Assembly: GCA_000403475.2 (NCBI GenBank)
Contig: KE159795.1
Location: 1,435,965-1,499,964 of the forward strand
From: Lachnospiraceae bacterium MD308
GTDB lineage: Bacteria > Bacillota > Clostridia > Lachnospirales > Lachnospiraceae
Direction: 5' to 3'
DNA length: 64,000 bases
In this document: positions 32,015-41,205 of the stretch, piece after piece
How the letters are laid out: every line of letters starts with the position of its first letter
Numbering within the stretch: position 1 is the stretch's first letter
The notes under the pieces: model-generated
What the model saw: the letters and a program-made list of their open reading frames with translations, nothing else
Database searches by the model: none
Told to the model about the DNA's origin: nothing
Made by a program: the position numbers and the translations under genes

Positions 32015-32071
32015 AATCGGATGCACTTCACTCTTTTAGAAAATTTTAGAAAAGCGCAGGAGGATCGTATA

Positions 32072-34405
32072 ATGACTGGAGAAAAGGGCGCAGCACACCG
32101 TATATCTTATCGGCACCATAAGATTTTGGTTAAGATAGCCTACCTCGTTTTAATTATTGTGGCTGGCTTTACAGTTGTCATCAACCTTGTGTTGCTGCAT
32201 GAAACGCATCAAACCATAATCGCTAAGACAGACCGCCACATCTCTGAACTGTCCGCAAGCGTGAGCAACTCCCTTGCGCAAAGGTTTCAAAGAACGCTTC
32301 GAATTCTTGAATCTGTCGAGCTTAGTTATGATCAAGATGGTATATTATCATCCACTGAGCTGGAACGTCTGCATGAGAGGGCTGACTTGCTCCAATTCGA
32401 GTATTTTGCGTTTATTTCGCCAGATGGTTCGGCTGTCTGTTCCGATGGTGTTTCACGAACGTTTTCCCAACAGGCTGGAATTATGAAAGCGTTTGAAGGA
32501 CAGGCTGTGATTGATGTCGAGTCATCGAAAACAGAAACTGACGAGCAGATTTTGAATATGCCGTTTTTTGCAATACCAATCCGCTCCCACGGTGGAACCG
32601 GAGAGATCACCGGCATTTTCGCTGCCCCTGTCTCGCCGGAACAGGAGGATTTCTATTTGGTACAATCCTATTACGGCGGAAATGTCTTTTTTAACCTCGT
32701 CAAGCCGGATGGGACCGAGATATTCATGACAACCCACTCCCACGTTTTGCCGGTTGATGAGCCGCAAAATTCTGACAAACAACATAATTTATTTGACACG
32801 CTGGATGCGAATGTGGAGATTATCAGCGATACCTCCGTAGATGATCTAAGGGAGGCCGCCGTTTCGGGCCGGAATGCGACGATACGTTTCCATCTTCCGA
32901 ATAGTTCTTCCACGCAGACCGGCCAGCTTTCCCCCATAAGCGGCACCGGCTTGTGTGTCTGGATGGTTGATACAGACGACGCCGTGAGCGAAGGGATTAA
33001 CCAGATATTGCATATAGCATTTCGGATCAATGGTTTAGGGGTCGTATGCTTTTGCTTGATAATTACTATCCTGCTCTTTCTCTACCGAAAGAACACACAC
33101 ATTCTCATGGTCGATCCTGTTACCGGCGGTTACAGCCTATCCCGCTTTAACCAGGAAGCGGAGCGTTTGGTGCGTCATTCAAACCCAGGCGAATACACAC
33201 TTATCATTATGAATATTGTCCATTTCAAATATTTCAACGATACCTACGGCTTTGATGAAAGCAACCGCATCTTGAAGTATGTACACACCGCGATTCAGAA
33301 ATATATGGAGGATGGCGAGATACTGGTCCGCTCTGGTGCGGATGATTTCAACCTGCTGATTCGCACGTCACGCAACAGCAATGAGGTAATCATTCAGAAG
33401 CTGGAGCTTATGGTGGATGAAGTCAATCGCTTTAATAAGGAACTTCCTAAAAAGGAATGGATTATGTTCAGGGTGGGAGTGTATCAGATTACAGATACCA
33501 GCCTGTCCGTTATTCATATGAGCGATCGGGCGAACATTGCCCGAAAAAAGCCAAAGATACCGGTTGGAAATATTCTGTATTCCTGTGGCTTTTATGAGGA
33601 AGAGGACCTCGCCCAGCTGCAAAAAGAGAACATCCTGGTAAACAAGATGAATGACGCGCTGGAAAATCATGATTTCAAAATGTATTTACAGCCGAAAGTA
33701 GACATTTCAACCGGAAAAATTGTTGCCGCCGAGGCACTGGTCCGCTGGCAGAACCCGGACATGGGACTTGTCCGGCCTGACGAGTTTATACCCCTGTTTG
33801 AACACAACGGCTTTATCCGAAAGCTTGACCTCTATATGTTTGAGCAGGTATGTGCCTGTCTGCGCCGGTGGCTTGACGAGGGATTGCAGCCGGTTCAGAT
33901 TTCTATCAATTTGTCCCGTGTTCATTTGGCGAACAAGGATTTTTTGAAGCCGTTCATAGCAGTGCAGGAAAAATACCGCATTCCGCCGGAACTTTTGGAA
34001 TTTGAATTGCTGGAATCGGCGTTGCAGGAGTTCCCGGAGGCACTCCCGGAGGCGATCTGTCAAATCCATCTGGCCGGTTATACCTGTTCTCTGGACGATT
34101 TCGGAAGCGGCTATTCTTCTTTGAACAACCTGGAATCTTTGGACATTGACGTTGTGAAGCTGGATCGCGAGTTTCTCAATACTGCCCACACAGAAGGTGA
34201 CAGAGGACATATCGTGATTGAGGAATTGATTCATATGGCAAGACGCCTTGGAATTACAGTTTGTTGCGAGGGGGTGGAAACGGTAGAACAGCTTGCCTTT
34301 TTGCAAAAGTGCCACTGCGACAAAGGCCAGGGGTATTTATTCTCTAAGCCGGTTGAAGTATCTGTTTTTGAAGAAATGCTTTTTGGTAATTCACAAATAA
34401 AATAG
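32072..34405 (+). CDS. membrane c-di-GMP phosphodiesterase (sensor - degenerate GGDEF - EAL)
   Basis: A 777-aa signalling protein. The first membrane helix (ILVKIAYLVLIIVAGFTVVI) is near 18-45, then an extracytoplasmic sensor region of ~270 residues, and a second helix (VVCFCLIITILLFLY) near 315-335. A GGDEF domain has SGADDF in place of GGDEF (~420), so it is probably inactive as a cyclase. The EAL domain keeps AEALVRW (~553), INLSRVHL, DDFGSGYSSL, VKLDREF, CEGVET and GQGYLFSKP, all expected catalytic positions. ATG 32072 is chosen for AGGAGG eight bases upstream. It should hydrolyse c-di-GMP in response to an external signal and be first in the switched operon. Confidence 0.9.
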   Translation: MTGEKGAAHRISYRHHKILVKIAYLVLIIVAGFTVVINLVLLHETHQTIIAKTDRHISELSASVSNSLAQRFQRTLRILESVELSYDQDGILSSTELERLHERADLLQFEYFAFISPDGSAVCSDGVSRTFSQQAGIMKAFEGQAVIDVESSKTETDEQILNMPFFAIPIRSHGGTGEITGIFAAPVSPEQEDFYLVQSYYGGNVFFNLVKPDGTEIFMTTHSHVLPVDEPQNSDKQHNLFDTLDANVEIISDTSVDDLREAAVSGRNATIRFHLPNSSSTQTGQLSPISGTGLCVWMVDTDDAVSEGINQILHIAFRINGLGVVCFCLIITILLFLYRKNTHILMVDPVTGGYSLSRFNQEAERLVRHSNPGEYTLIIMNIVHFKYFNDTYGFDESNRILKYVHTAIQKYMEDGEILVRSGADDFNLLIRTSRNSNEVIIQKLELMVDEVNRFNKELPKKEWIMFRVGVYQITDTSLSVIHMSDRANIARKKPKIPVGNILYSCGFYEEEDLAQLQKENILVNKMNDALENHDFKMYLQPKVDISTGKIVAAEALVRWQNPDMGLVRPDEFIPLFEHNGFIRKLDLYMFEQVCACLRRWLDEGLQPVQISINLSRVHLANKDFLKPFIAVQEKYRIPPELLEFELLESALQEFPEALPEAICQIHLAGYTCSLDDFGSGYSSLNNLESLDIDVVKLDREFLNTAHTEGDRGHIVIEELIHMARRLGITVCCEGVETVEQLAFLQKCHCDKGQGYLFSKPVEVSVFEEMLFGNSQIK

Positions 34406-34529
34406 CCAATCTGTGCAAGGAAAAGCAAAGAAAATGCAGGTGCAACAAAAACGGGTTGTTACGCTACCGATAGCAGGCGTGATACTGTCTTACGATCTAT
34501 TCAAATGTTAAGGTTTATAGGAGGGGCAG

Positions 34530-36593
34530 ATGCAGTCTTTAAGTAAGATTATTGGAAAACGGATTTGTTGCATTACATGGATTCTATCGCTTTTGCTGCT
34601 TATGGTTTTGTTGACATTTCAGTTGACACATGAGCGTCACAAGGCTTATCTGGATGCAAATCGCACCTTTCTTCAAATGGAACAGATATTAGCTGAAAAT
34701 CAGGAAGAGCTTGTCAAAATTGAGGAAGCATACAAGCTGGACTGCATCCACGCAGCAGAGGAAGTGTCCCGCATTTTAGACAAAAATCCAGAGGCGATTT
34801 ATTCTATCGACAGGCTCAAACAGATTGCGGAAGAAACGGTGGTAGACGAAATTCATATTTTTGACCAGAAAGGAGAATTATTTTCTGGCACAGAGCCGCA
34901 ATATTATGGTTATACGATGGATTCTATCGAATCAATGAACTTTTTCAAACCTATGCTTACGGATAAATCCTTACAAATGGTCCAAGATGTCACAGAAAAT
35001 ATGGCAGAAGGGAATCCGATGCAATATTCAGCAGTCTGGAACGACAGTGGGAGGTTTATTATACAAGTCGGAATAAGTCCGGTTTACTTTATGCTGGCAT
35101 CGCAGAAGAATGATATCTCTTACATTTTTTCTTTGTTCCGCGTAAATCCAAACGTAAGCTATTATGCTATTGATGAGAAAAGTGAGGTAATTATAGGGTC
35201 CAACCGTTTGCAAGCTGTGGGAATCAAATGTTCTGATGAGGGGTTCCAGTTTGAGGATATAAAAAATAAGCCAAAAGGCTTTTACAGCAAAATCAATGGA
35301 CAAAATTCGTTCTGCGTGTTCAAAAAAATTGGTTCCAGTTATATCGGACGGATAATTTCTATCAATTATCTATACCAGGATATTCCTCATCTTATGCCGC
35401 TTATTTTGGCTGGCCTGATGATAATATCGTTTATCCTGACAATATTGATCAGAGGATATATGGATAGATTTGTGGTGAAAAAAATCCAAGATGTGATACA
35501 GAAGCTGAAATTGATCATGGAAGGCAACCTGGAAGAGCGGGTCAATGTCCAGGGCAGTCTGGAATTTTTAGAACTTAGCAGCTACATCAACCAAATGGTT
35601 CAGAATTTAACAAATGCCAATGATATAGAGCAGCACATTAACAAAGCCCTGCGAACTGCATTGAAAGCGGGCGAGCCAGAAAAATCCCTGAAGTGCATAT
35701 TGGAATATTTAGGCAGGTTATTGTGCGGAAAGCGGTCCTATATATTTGAAAGAAACAAACTGGGGGGTGATGACAATACCTATGAGTGGGTTGCAGAAGG
35801 AGTTATGGCAGAAAAAGATAATCTGCAAAATCTCCCGTCTGAGGTCTGTGAACATTGGTATAAAATGTTTGCAGAAAATGAATATATAATGTTTGAAAAT
35901 ATAGTGGAAATGAAGCAAACAGACCCTCTTCAGTACGAAAATCTAAAAAAACAGGGTATAGTATCCATCGCAGTAGTCCCATTACGTGATAGCGATAATG
36001 TGGTTGGATTTTATGGAGTGGATGACCCACCTGCGGAAATGTTAGCTCATACCACAACTATGCTCCGTGTCATGGGACATTTTATCGAAGCATTGCTTAG
36101 GACAAGAGATCTTGTAAGAAACCTGAAGCGGATGTCTTACTTAGACCAGTTGACTCAGATTGGGAATCGCCATGCACTCTGGGAATACATAGACAAAACA
36201 CAGAGCAAAGATATTAGTATCGGTATTATTTACTGCGATATTACAGGCTTAAAATGGGTAAACGATAACGAAGGCCATGAAGCTGGTGACCGGTTAATCC
36301 TCTCCGCCTGTGAATGTATGAAAAAGGCGTTACATGGCTATGAGCTGTTTCGCTTGGGCGGCGATGAGCTGTTGGCGGTGTGTACCAGAATCAGCGAAGC
36401 AGAGCTACATGAAAGCGTAAAGCAGCTTACAGGCAGCATGAATGAATACGCCGTTGTACTGGCCGTTGGAGCTGCTTGGAAAAGTGACTGTACAGAAGGG
36501 ATAAGCGGTATAATGGCCGAGGCGGAAAATTTGATGTATAAGGACAAAGCGGCATATTACGCCGCCACCGGAATCGAAAGAAGGCGGCAGTGA
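34530..36593 (+). CDS. membrane diguanylate cyclase (sensor - HAMP - GAF-like - GGDEF)
   Basis: A 687-aa protein with helix ITWILSLLLLMVLLTFQL (~14-31), an extracytoplasmic sensor domain to ~285, and a second helix (LMPLILAGLMIISFILTIL, ~288-308). A HAMP-like linker and a GAF-like region (~370-530) follow. The GGDEF domain has DQLTQIGNRHAL (~535) and RLGGDELL (~609), a GGDEL variant of the active site, so c-di-GMP synthesis is likely. GGAGGGG precedes ATG 34530. It lies 124 bases after the phosphodiesterase gene on the same strand, giving a synthesis/degradation pair in one operon. Confidence 0.88.
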   Translation: MQSLSKIIGKRICCITWILSLLLLMVLLTFQLTHERHKAYLDANRTFLQMEQILAENQEELVKIEEAYKLDCIHAAEEVSRILDKNPEAIYSIDRLKQIAEETVVDEIHIFDQKGELFSGTEPQYYGYTMDSIESMNFFKPMLTDKSLQMVQDVTENMAEGNPMQYSAVWNDSGRFIIQVGISPVYFMLASQKNDISYIFSLFRVNPNVSYYAIDEKSEVIIGSNRLQAVGIKCSDEGFQFEDIKNKPKGFYSKINGQNSFCVFKKIGSSYIGRIISINYLYQDIPHLMPLILAGLMIISFILTILIRGYMDRFVVKKIQDVIQKLKLIMEGNLEERVNVQGSLEFLELSSYINQMVQNLTNANDIEQHINKALRTALKAGEPEKSLKCILEYLGRLLCGKRSYIFERNKLGGDDNTYEWVAEGVMAEKDNLQNLPSEVCEHWYKMFAENEYIMFENIVEMKQTDPLQYENLKKQGIVSIAVVPLRDSDNVVGFYGVDDPPAEMLAHTTTMLRVMGHFIEALLRTRDLVRNLKRMSYLDQLTQIGNRHALWEYIDKTQSKDISIGIIYCDITGLKWVNDNEGHEAGDRLILSACECMKKALHGYELFRLGGDELLAVCTRISEAELHESVKQLTGSMNEYAVVLAVGAAWKSDCTEGISGIMAEAENLMYKDKAAYYAATGIERRRQ

Positions 36594-36698
36594 AAAATGG
36601 GATGGTTACTCCCCTTCCTGATGCTTCGCATTATATTAAAAGAATCATCTGCATATGGGGTATTTATTTTGTGAATGAGAGGAGAAATTAAGTATATC

Positions 36699-36848
36699 AT
36701 GGATTCTTATCAAGAAAAGGAAAAGAAGAAATATAGGGTAAGGTTTAGTGGATGGATGATATTTAAGATGGTTGCCTGGATAACCATAATTCTTCTTGCT
36801 TTAGCTTTGCCGATTGCAATAATCGTTTTTAATATTGTAAATAAATAG
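36699..36848 (+). CDS. small single-helix membrane protein (49 aa)
   Basis: A short ORF starting MDSYQEKEKKKYRV, then MIFKMVAWITIILLALALPI and a hydrophobic continuation ending NIVNK. The charged N-terminus would face the cytoplasm. An in-frame ATG at 36675 would add eight residues; GAGAGGAG at 36677-36684 could serve either. It stops 32 bases before the chemoreceptor gene, suggesting a partner or regulator of it. No family is recognised. Confidence 0.6.
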   Translation: MDSYQEKEKKKYRVRFSGWMIFKMVAWITIILLALALPIAIIVFNIVNK

Positions 36849-36880
36849 ATGCTATAATAATTTTTTAGGAGGAATGAGTT

Positions 36881-38668
36881 ATGCTCAAAAATATGAAAAC
36901 AAGAAATAGTTTGCTGCTTGGCTATGGTATTACGATTGGAATTTCCGTAATTCTGATCCTGATCTGTCTGCTTATGATGCTCAATATCAAGGGTAAATAC
37001 GACGTACTGCTTGATAAAGACGCCGCAGCGAATCAGGATATTTTGTACTGCCGGGTCAATGCGCTGCTGGTAGGGCGGAACATCCGCGACTCCTATCTTG
37101 TCCCCGGTTCTGAGGCCAACGAGGGGCTGCTCCAGACGGCGGAAAAAGCGCAGGCCAACCTGTTTGCCAGTATGGAATCGTTGAAGGAACATTTCCCGTC
37201 TCAGCTGGAGCGCAGTATATTAGACGAGTATATTACGACCGTTACTAACTGGGCTAATACGAATCCGGACCTGATTGAGTGGTATCGCCAATATGCCAGG
37301 ACCGGGAATGAATCGTATCTTGAAAAGGGCATCGATTTTATCTATGAGGTAGATACGCCTGACCAGGAGAAGATGGCCGTCGCCGCAACAGCTTTGGACA
37401 ATTATTTGGTTCAAGCCATGGCTGCCGAACGCCAGCGCATTGGAATTACAATCAATATCATCACGGCTGTCGTTGCTTTGGTTTCGGTGATTGCCACGAT
37501 TGCGGTCATTGCGCTGGCTCTCATAATTATTAAGACCATCACCATTCCTGTTTCCCAAGTTCAGAGCGCCCTGGTCGGATTTTCGCAGGGCAATCTGGAC
37601 ATTCCCGTTGATTATCAGAGCAAGAGCGAGTTGGGCGTGATGTGTGATGCCCTGCGCAGCAGTCAAGCGACCCTCTCCGGTGTCATTCAGGACGAGGCAT
37701 ACTTGCTCAAGGAGATGGCGGGCGGAAATTTTGATATACATAGCAAAGACGACACTATGTATGTCGGTGCGCTGGAAACCGTTATTGAATCTATCCGGAG
37801 CATCAATCATCAACTCAGTGATGCGCTCCTGCAAATTGCCCAGGGGACAGACCAGGTTTCCGCCGGTGCGGATCAGGTGTCAACCGGCGCTCAGTCTTTG
37901 GCTCAGGGCGCGACTGAACAGGCCAGCACACTTCAGGAATTGACAGCAACCATTATGGATATTTCTGAGGCATCCAATCAGACTGACCTTGCTGCCAAAG
38001 ACGCGAAAGCCAGCGTCCAAACGGCAGGCACGCAAGTAGAAAAAATGAATCAACAGGTAAATGTTTTGAATCAGGCGATGAATAAAATTGCGCTTTCGTC
38101 TGAGGAAATGGGCAAGATTATCAAGACGATTGAGGATATTGCGTTCCAGACGAATATCCTGGCTTTGAACGCTGCGGTTGAGGCTGCTCGCGCCGGTACT
38201 GCCGGAAAGGGGTTTGCGGTAGTGGCGGACGAGGTGCGCAGTTTGGCGGCTAAATCCGATGAATCTGCCAAAGCCACTAAGGAACTGATTGACAGTGCCA
38301 TCAGCTCTGTTCAGGAGGGAAGTGATATCGTCGAACACGTCACTCAAGCTTTAGTTGAATGCAAGATCTTAACTGACGAAGTTGTGAAACGTGTGGATGT
38401 GGTTACTAATGGTGTTGAAGTTCAAACTGTATCTATCAAACAAGTGACCGAAAGTATTGACCAGCTTTCCTCAGTGGTTCAAACAAACTCTGCAACAAGC
38501 GAAGAATCTGCGGCAGCCAGTGAGGAACTTGCAAGTCAGGCCGTTACAATCAAGAATCTGGTGGGACGTTTCAGGCTTCGCCGTACAGATGACCATATTT
38601 ATCCGGCAGCTCCCACTACTCGTACTAAAAAAACTGTTGTTAGTGGCATAGATGAGGGTAAATACTAA
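36881..38668 (+). CDS. methyl-accepting chemotaxis protein
   Basis: A 595-aa chemoreceptor. TM1 ([20 protein letters not shown]) is at ~12-32, then a four-helix-bundle type ligand domain (~35-185), TM2 ([20 protein letters not shown]) at ~187-210, HAMP (~212-265) and a full signalling domain. The hairpin tip [18 protein letters not shown] near 420 is intact. TTAGGAGGAATGAG precedes ATG 36881. It should bind a small ligand outside and control CheA through CheW. No cheA is in the window, so it would have to plug into the host's chemotaxis array. It is followed by a CheW-like gene. Confidence 0.93.
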   Translation: MLKNMKTRNSLLLGYGITIGISVILILICLLMMLNIKGKYDVLLDKDAAANQDILYCRVNALLVGRNIRDSYLVPGSEANEGLLQTAEKAQANLFASMESLKEHFPSQLERSILDEYITTVTNWANTNPDLIEWYRQYARTGNESYLEKGIDFIYEVDTPDQEKMAVAATALDNYLVQAMAAERQRIGITINIITAVVALVSVIATIAVIALALIIIKTITIPVSQVQSALVGFSQGNLDIPVDYQSKSELGVMCDALRSSQATLSGVIQDEAYLLKEMAGGNFDIHSKDDTMYVGALETVIESIRSINHQLSDALLQIAQGTDQVSAGADQVSTGAQSLAQGATEQASTLQELTATIMDISEASNQTDLAAKDAKASVQTAGTQVEKMNQQVNVLNQAMNKIALSSEEMGKIIKTIEDIAFQTNILALNAAVEAARAGTAGKGFAVVADEVRSLAAKSDESAKATKELIDSAISSVQEGSDIVEHVTQALVECKILTDEVVKRVDVVTNGVEVQTVSIKQVTESIDQLSSVVQTNSATSEESAAASEELASQAVTIKNLVGRFRLRRTDDHIYPAAPTTRTKKTVVSGIDEGKY

Positions 38669-38743
38669 AAAACTTTGACACTTGGTTTACGAGATGGGCG
38701 CATGATGTTTTTTGAATCTTTGAATAGAAAGGAGCTTTGTGTT

Positions 38744-39319
38744 TTGCAATTACAAGAGGTTAAAGATGCAATTATTTCACAGATTGAAAACCTGTCAAAT
38801 AATCAAATAGAATCGGTTTGGACTTATCTGCAAGAATTAACAGAGGCAAAAAATCATCAGGTAGATTTATTAAATCAATATCTGACATTCTGGTGTGATA
38901 AACAATTACTTGGCATTAGAATAACTAAGATTGTAGAAGTGATCTCAATGATTGAGATTACTCCGCTACCGGATTTTCCGCCATATATGACAGGGATTAT
39001 TTCTTTACGGGACAACATGATTCCTGTCATGGATCTGAGGCTAAGGCTTGGAAATACGGAAACGCCTTATAACAACCATACCTGCATCGTTATTGTTGAC
39101 ATTCAAGGTCGTTCTTTTGGTTTGATTGTAGATGCGGTGAATGATGTGGAAAGGATTCCTGAACACGAAATATGCCCTCCGCCAACGCAAACAAACTGTG
39201 ACGCGAGCTATTTAGAAGGAATTGCGAAGCGTGAACACATCATTTTGATATTATCTATTGACTACTTATTAAGCGAAAATGAGATCAATTCGATTTTGAA
39301 CTTGCCTGATGGCGTATAA
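38744..39319 (+). CDS. CheW-like adaptor protein
   Basis: A CheW-domain protein (~191 aa). A coiled N-terminal extension (~1-40) precedes the CheW fold: LTFWCDKQLLGIRITKIVEV, then LPDFPPYMTGIISLRDNMIP and VDAVNDVERIP, the typical CheW beta-barrel pattern. I place the start at TTG 38744 because AAAGGAG lies nine bases upstream. The frame also opens at TTG 38675 and ATG 38702 without good ribosome sites. It would couple the adjacent chemoreceptor to a host CheA kinase. The N-terminal extension is not usual for CheW and could be specific for this receptor. Confidence 0.85.
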   Translation: MQLQEVKDAIISQIENLSNNQIESVWTYLQELTEAKNHQVDLLNQYLTFWCDKQLLGIRITKIVEVISMIEITPLPDFPPYMTGIISLRDNMIPVMDLRLRLGNTETPYNNHTCIVIVDIQGRSFGLIVDAVNDVERIPEHEICPPPTQTNCDASYLEGIAKREHIILILSIDYLLSENEINSILNLPDGV

Positions 39320-39396
39320 AAATGTGACGATCTTCAAAATGTGTAATTTAGTATTATTGACCCAAACAAGGTCAAAAAAGGCAGGAAGGGAGCGGC

Positions 39397-39472
39397 GTCA
39401 GCCTTGGAGTTACCCGAAACTACACAACCAAATACCGTTGTGAGGTAATTAGGTGCCGCAATCCCGGCTGAC
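39397..39472 (+). ncRNA. structured RNA candidate after the chemotaxis cargo
   Basis: Three nested stems can be drawn: GTCAGCC/GGCTGAC (39397-39403 with 39466-39472), AGTTACC/GGTAATT (39408-39414 with 39444-39450) and CACAAC/GTTGTG (39423-39428 with 39437-39442). The bases between them are purine-rich, as in a riboswitch or cis-regulatory leader. It does not match the c-di-GMP riboswitch consensus sequences I know. It precedes a terminator and the sigma-like gene. Confidence 0.4.
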
Positions 39473-39592
39473 CCATACCTTCTTTGTCGCATAGCGGTTA
39501 ATTTTATGGAGGCCGTATATGCGTAAACGTCCCTTTTGATCGATCTCTGCCCTTATGGGGCAGAGGCTGGAAAAACAGTATAACACACCCAA

Positions 39593-39634
39593 ACAGGGCG
39601 CAGATGATACATCAGTCATCTGCGCCCTGTTTTT
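39593..39634 (+). terminator. strong Rho-independent terminator
   Basis: ACAGGGCGCAGATGA (39593-39607) pairs perfectly with TCATCTGCGCCCTGT (39616-39630), a 15-bp stem followed by TTTTTG. It may end the cargo operon or act as attenuator for the sigma-like gene, together with the structured RNA upstream. Confidence 0.85.
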
Positions 39635-39801
39635 GTCTGCACTTTTTCGGCAAAAAGAAAGAACATTCTGGCAAAAAATACAAAAAGTGCGCCGCCTGGG
39701 AGCAGAGGAACGACAAGCCACCCCCTGCTCCGCACCTTTTCTACATAGTCCGTCAATCGGACAGGCACCATTGTCTGTGCGGCCCCGGATGCCGGTCCCC
39801 G

Positions 39802-39847
39802 CCTCCATTCGATTCACCCGTCAACCACGCTTGAATCGAAATGGAGG
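39802..39847 (+). promoter_or_regulatory. hairpin covering the ribosome site of the sigma-like gene
   Basis: CCTCCATTCGATTCA (39802-39816) can pair with TGAATCGAAATGGAGG (39832-39847), one extra A apart from perfect. The second strand contains the GGAGG ribosome site of the gene starting at 39854, so the hairpin would hide it. This suggests translational control. Confidence 0.6.
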
Positions 39848-39853
39848 AACACT

Positions 39854-40324
39854 ATGGGATTTCACTATGGATATGAGAAAAAGAAGTTTGATAAGGAATG
39901 GACCCGGCTGGAACAGGAATACCGCGCAGCCGGTATGAGCGATACGCAGATCGCGGCCATGAAGGAATATGACTGGGACTGGTTTTGCAGCCAGCGGACT
40001 TACTTGAATCGGGTACAGGTCCTGCCCAGCGAACAGTGCGAGGACGAGAGCGAGCAATCCTGCCTGTTCCGAAAATTTGAATCCCTCTCCTGCACCTGGG
40101 ACACCGGGGATGTGGACGCACAGCGGTTTGGCTGGCTGTCCTCCCTGGAGGATGAATGGATGTACCGGCAGCTCTGCAAATTGTCGGAGGATGACCTGGA
40201 ACTGCTGACCCTGCTCATTGTGGACGGATACCGGCAGGCCGATGTTGCAAGGCTTTGGAATTGCTCCCGGAATGTTATTTATAAGCGTTTGAAAAAAATT
40301 AAAAATTTTTTGAAACAAGGGTGA
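39854..40324 (+). CDS. sigma-70 region-4-like / HTH regulator of the element
   Basis: A 156-aa protein with an acidic, aromatic N-terminal half. The C-terminal helix-turn-helix (LTLLIVDGYRQADVARLWNC ... VIYKRLKKIKNFL, ~110-155) resembles sigma region 4. Similar small sigma-like proteins regulate Tn916- and Tn1549-type elements. The ribosome site GGAGG lies in a hairpin. The gene lies between two strong terminators, so it is a single transcription unit. It probably activates element genes such as the recombinases downstream; the target promoter is not identified. Confidence 0.75.
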   Translation: MGFHYGYEKKKFDKEWTRLEQEYRAAGMSDTQIAAMKEYDWDWFCSQRTYLNRVQVLPSEQCEDESEQSCLFRKFESLSCTWDTGDVDAQRFGWLSSLEDEWMYRQLCKLSEDDLELLTLLIVDGYRQADVARLWNCSRNVIYKRLKKIKNFLKQG

Positions 40325-40720
40325 CAAACGGCCTTTCCCAATGCCTACCCATTGAAGGGACAAGTCCTCTTGCTCCTTCTTTGCAGCTTGACAACTGAAT
40401 ATACGGCATAACAGGTACATAACCCGTATCGAAGCGGACAAGGCGCGCCGCCAGGACGGTTGCTTGCAGGAGGTGATGAAGCACAGGCAATCCGAGCGAT
40501 CTACGCAGAGCCTTAAACCCGGAGATGGCGTTCCGGGCGCGATGATGGTACGGGGGCTTAAAGATACTTCCTCACGGCCCGCCAAAGACTTGGGGGGAAC
40601 CCTGCGGCATACGAGAAAAACGGTGCTGCGGAGTTATGACAGCTCTGCCGGGAGCGGCCTGTTATGTCCCCATCGTCAGGGGTGCGTGGCAAATGTGGCG
40701 AACCATCCAAACAGAATCAC
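40325..40720 (+). other. non-coding, GC-rich leader-like stretch
   Basis: About 400 bases between the sigma-like gene and the TnpW gene's terminator hairpin. One open frame (40464-40787) spans it but has low-complexity, Arg/Ser-rich translation and runs through the terminator hairpin, so I do not call it a gene. No promoter stands out. It is probably the 5' leader of the TnpW-recombinase transcript. Confidence 0.4.
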
Positions 40721-40785
40721 AGCAGCCGTACCGGACGGTTTCCGGCGGCAACTGCCGCCCCGATCTGTCGATACGGCTGCTTTTT
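40721..40785 (+). terminator. terminator/attenuator upstream of tnpW
   Basis: AGCAGCCGTA (40721-40730) pairs with TACGGCTGCT (40772-40781), enclosing a second hairpin GGCGGCA/TGCCGCC (40744-40759), and is followed by TTTTT. It lies 43 bases before TnpW and could attenuate the recombinase operon. Confidence 0.7.
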
Positions 40786-40827
40786 AACAATAGAGTGAAA
40801 ACAGTTTTTGAATGGAGGTGCGTCTAT

Positions 40828-41001
40828 ATGACCAAACAAACAACCCCAACAACCTCCTACAAAGAGGTGCGGATTGGGAAAACCATTTATCGCGTCACCA
40901 GCTTTTTTTCGGGAGAAAAGGATTTGGGAAAGACGCTGGAACAGCTGGCAGTCAGACGCGCAATGTCGGAAATTATTCCAGCTGCCAGCGGTTCCAAGTA
41001 A
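40828..41001 (+). CDS. TnpW family small protein
   Basis: A 57-aa protein: KEVRIGKTIYRVTSFFSGEK, then LGKTLEQLAVRRAMSEI. The IGKTxYxVxxxF core followed by a helical tail is the TnpW pattern (transposon-encoded TnpW). AATGGAGGTG lies upstream of ATG 40828. It precedes the two serine recombinases, as another tnpW-like gene precedes the truncated recombinase at 44596-45039. This repeated pairing suggests TnpW acts with the recombinases, perhaps as an accessory or directionality factor; this is inferred. Confidence 0.75.
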   Translation: MTKQTTPTTSYKEVRIGKTIYRVTSFFSGEKDLGKTLEQLAVRRAMSEIIPAASGSK

Positions 41002-41205
41002 CAACCAGCCTCGCGGCCTGCCGTTTCTCGCCTGTCGGCTCGGTCGGTGCTTCTAACCGCCTTTGGCGCTTAGAGGTCGCCACCGGCGACCCGCACCCTT
41101 GCGCGGCGGTGGATTCTCCGGTAAGATATTCATGCAGGGTAAACCTGCGGAGCCATTTTGCCGCACGAGGTATGGATTCTGAGATGGTCGGGAGGTAAAA
41201 CAAAG

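Noticed and set aside
31976-32071. Upstream extension of the EAL gene to TTG 31976
   Set aside because: It would put the recombination site in coding sequence and has no ribosome site, while ATG 32072 has AGGAGG at eight bases and starts just before the membrane helix.
39360-39480. c-di-GMP riboswitch near the signalling genes
   Set aside because: The conserved GEMM elements (such as ACGCAAAGCC) and the class II core are missing; only generic stems are seen.
39555-39938. 127-aa ORF over the sigma gene leader
   Set aside because: It spans a strong terminator and overlaps the start of the sigma-like gene in another frame; no ribosome site.
40464-40787. 107-aa ORF before tnpW
   Set aside because: Low-complexity Arg/Ser/Gly translation ending inside a terminator hairpin; better explained as leader RNA.
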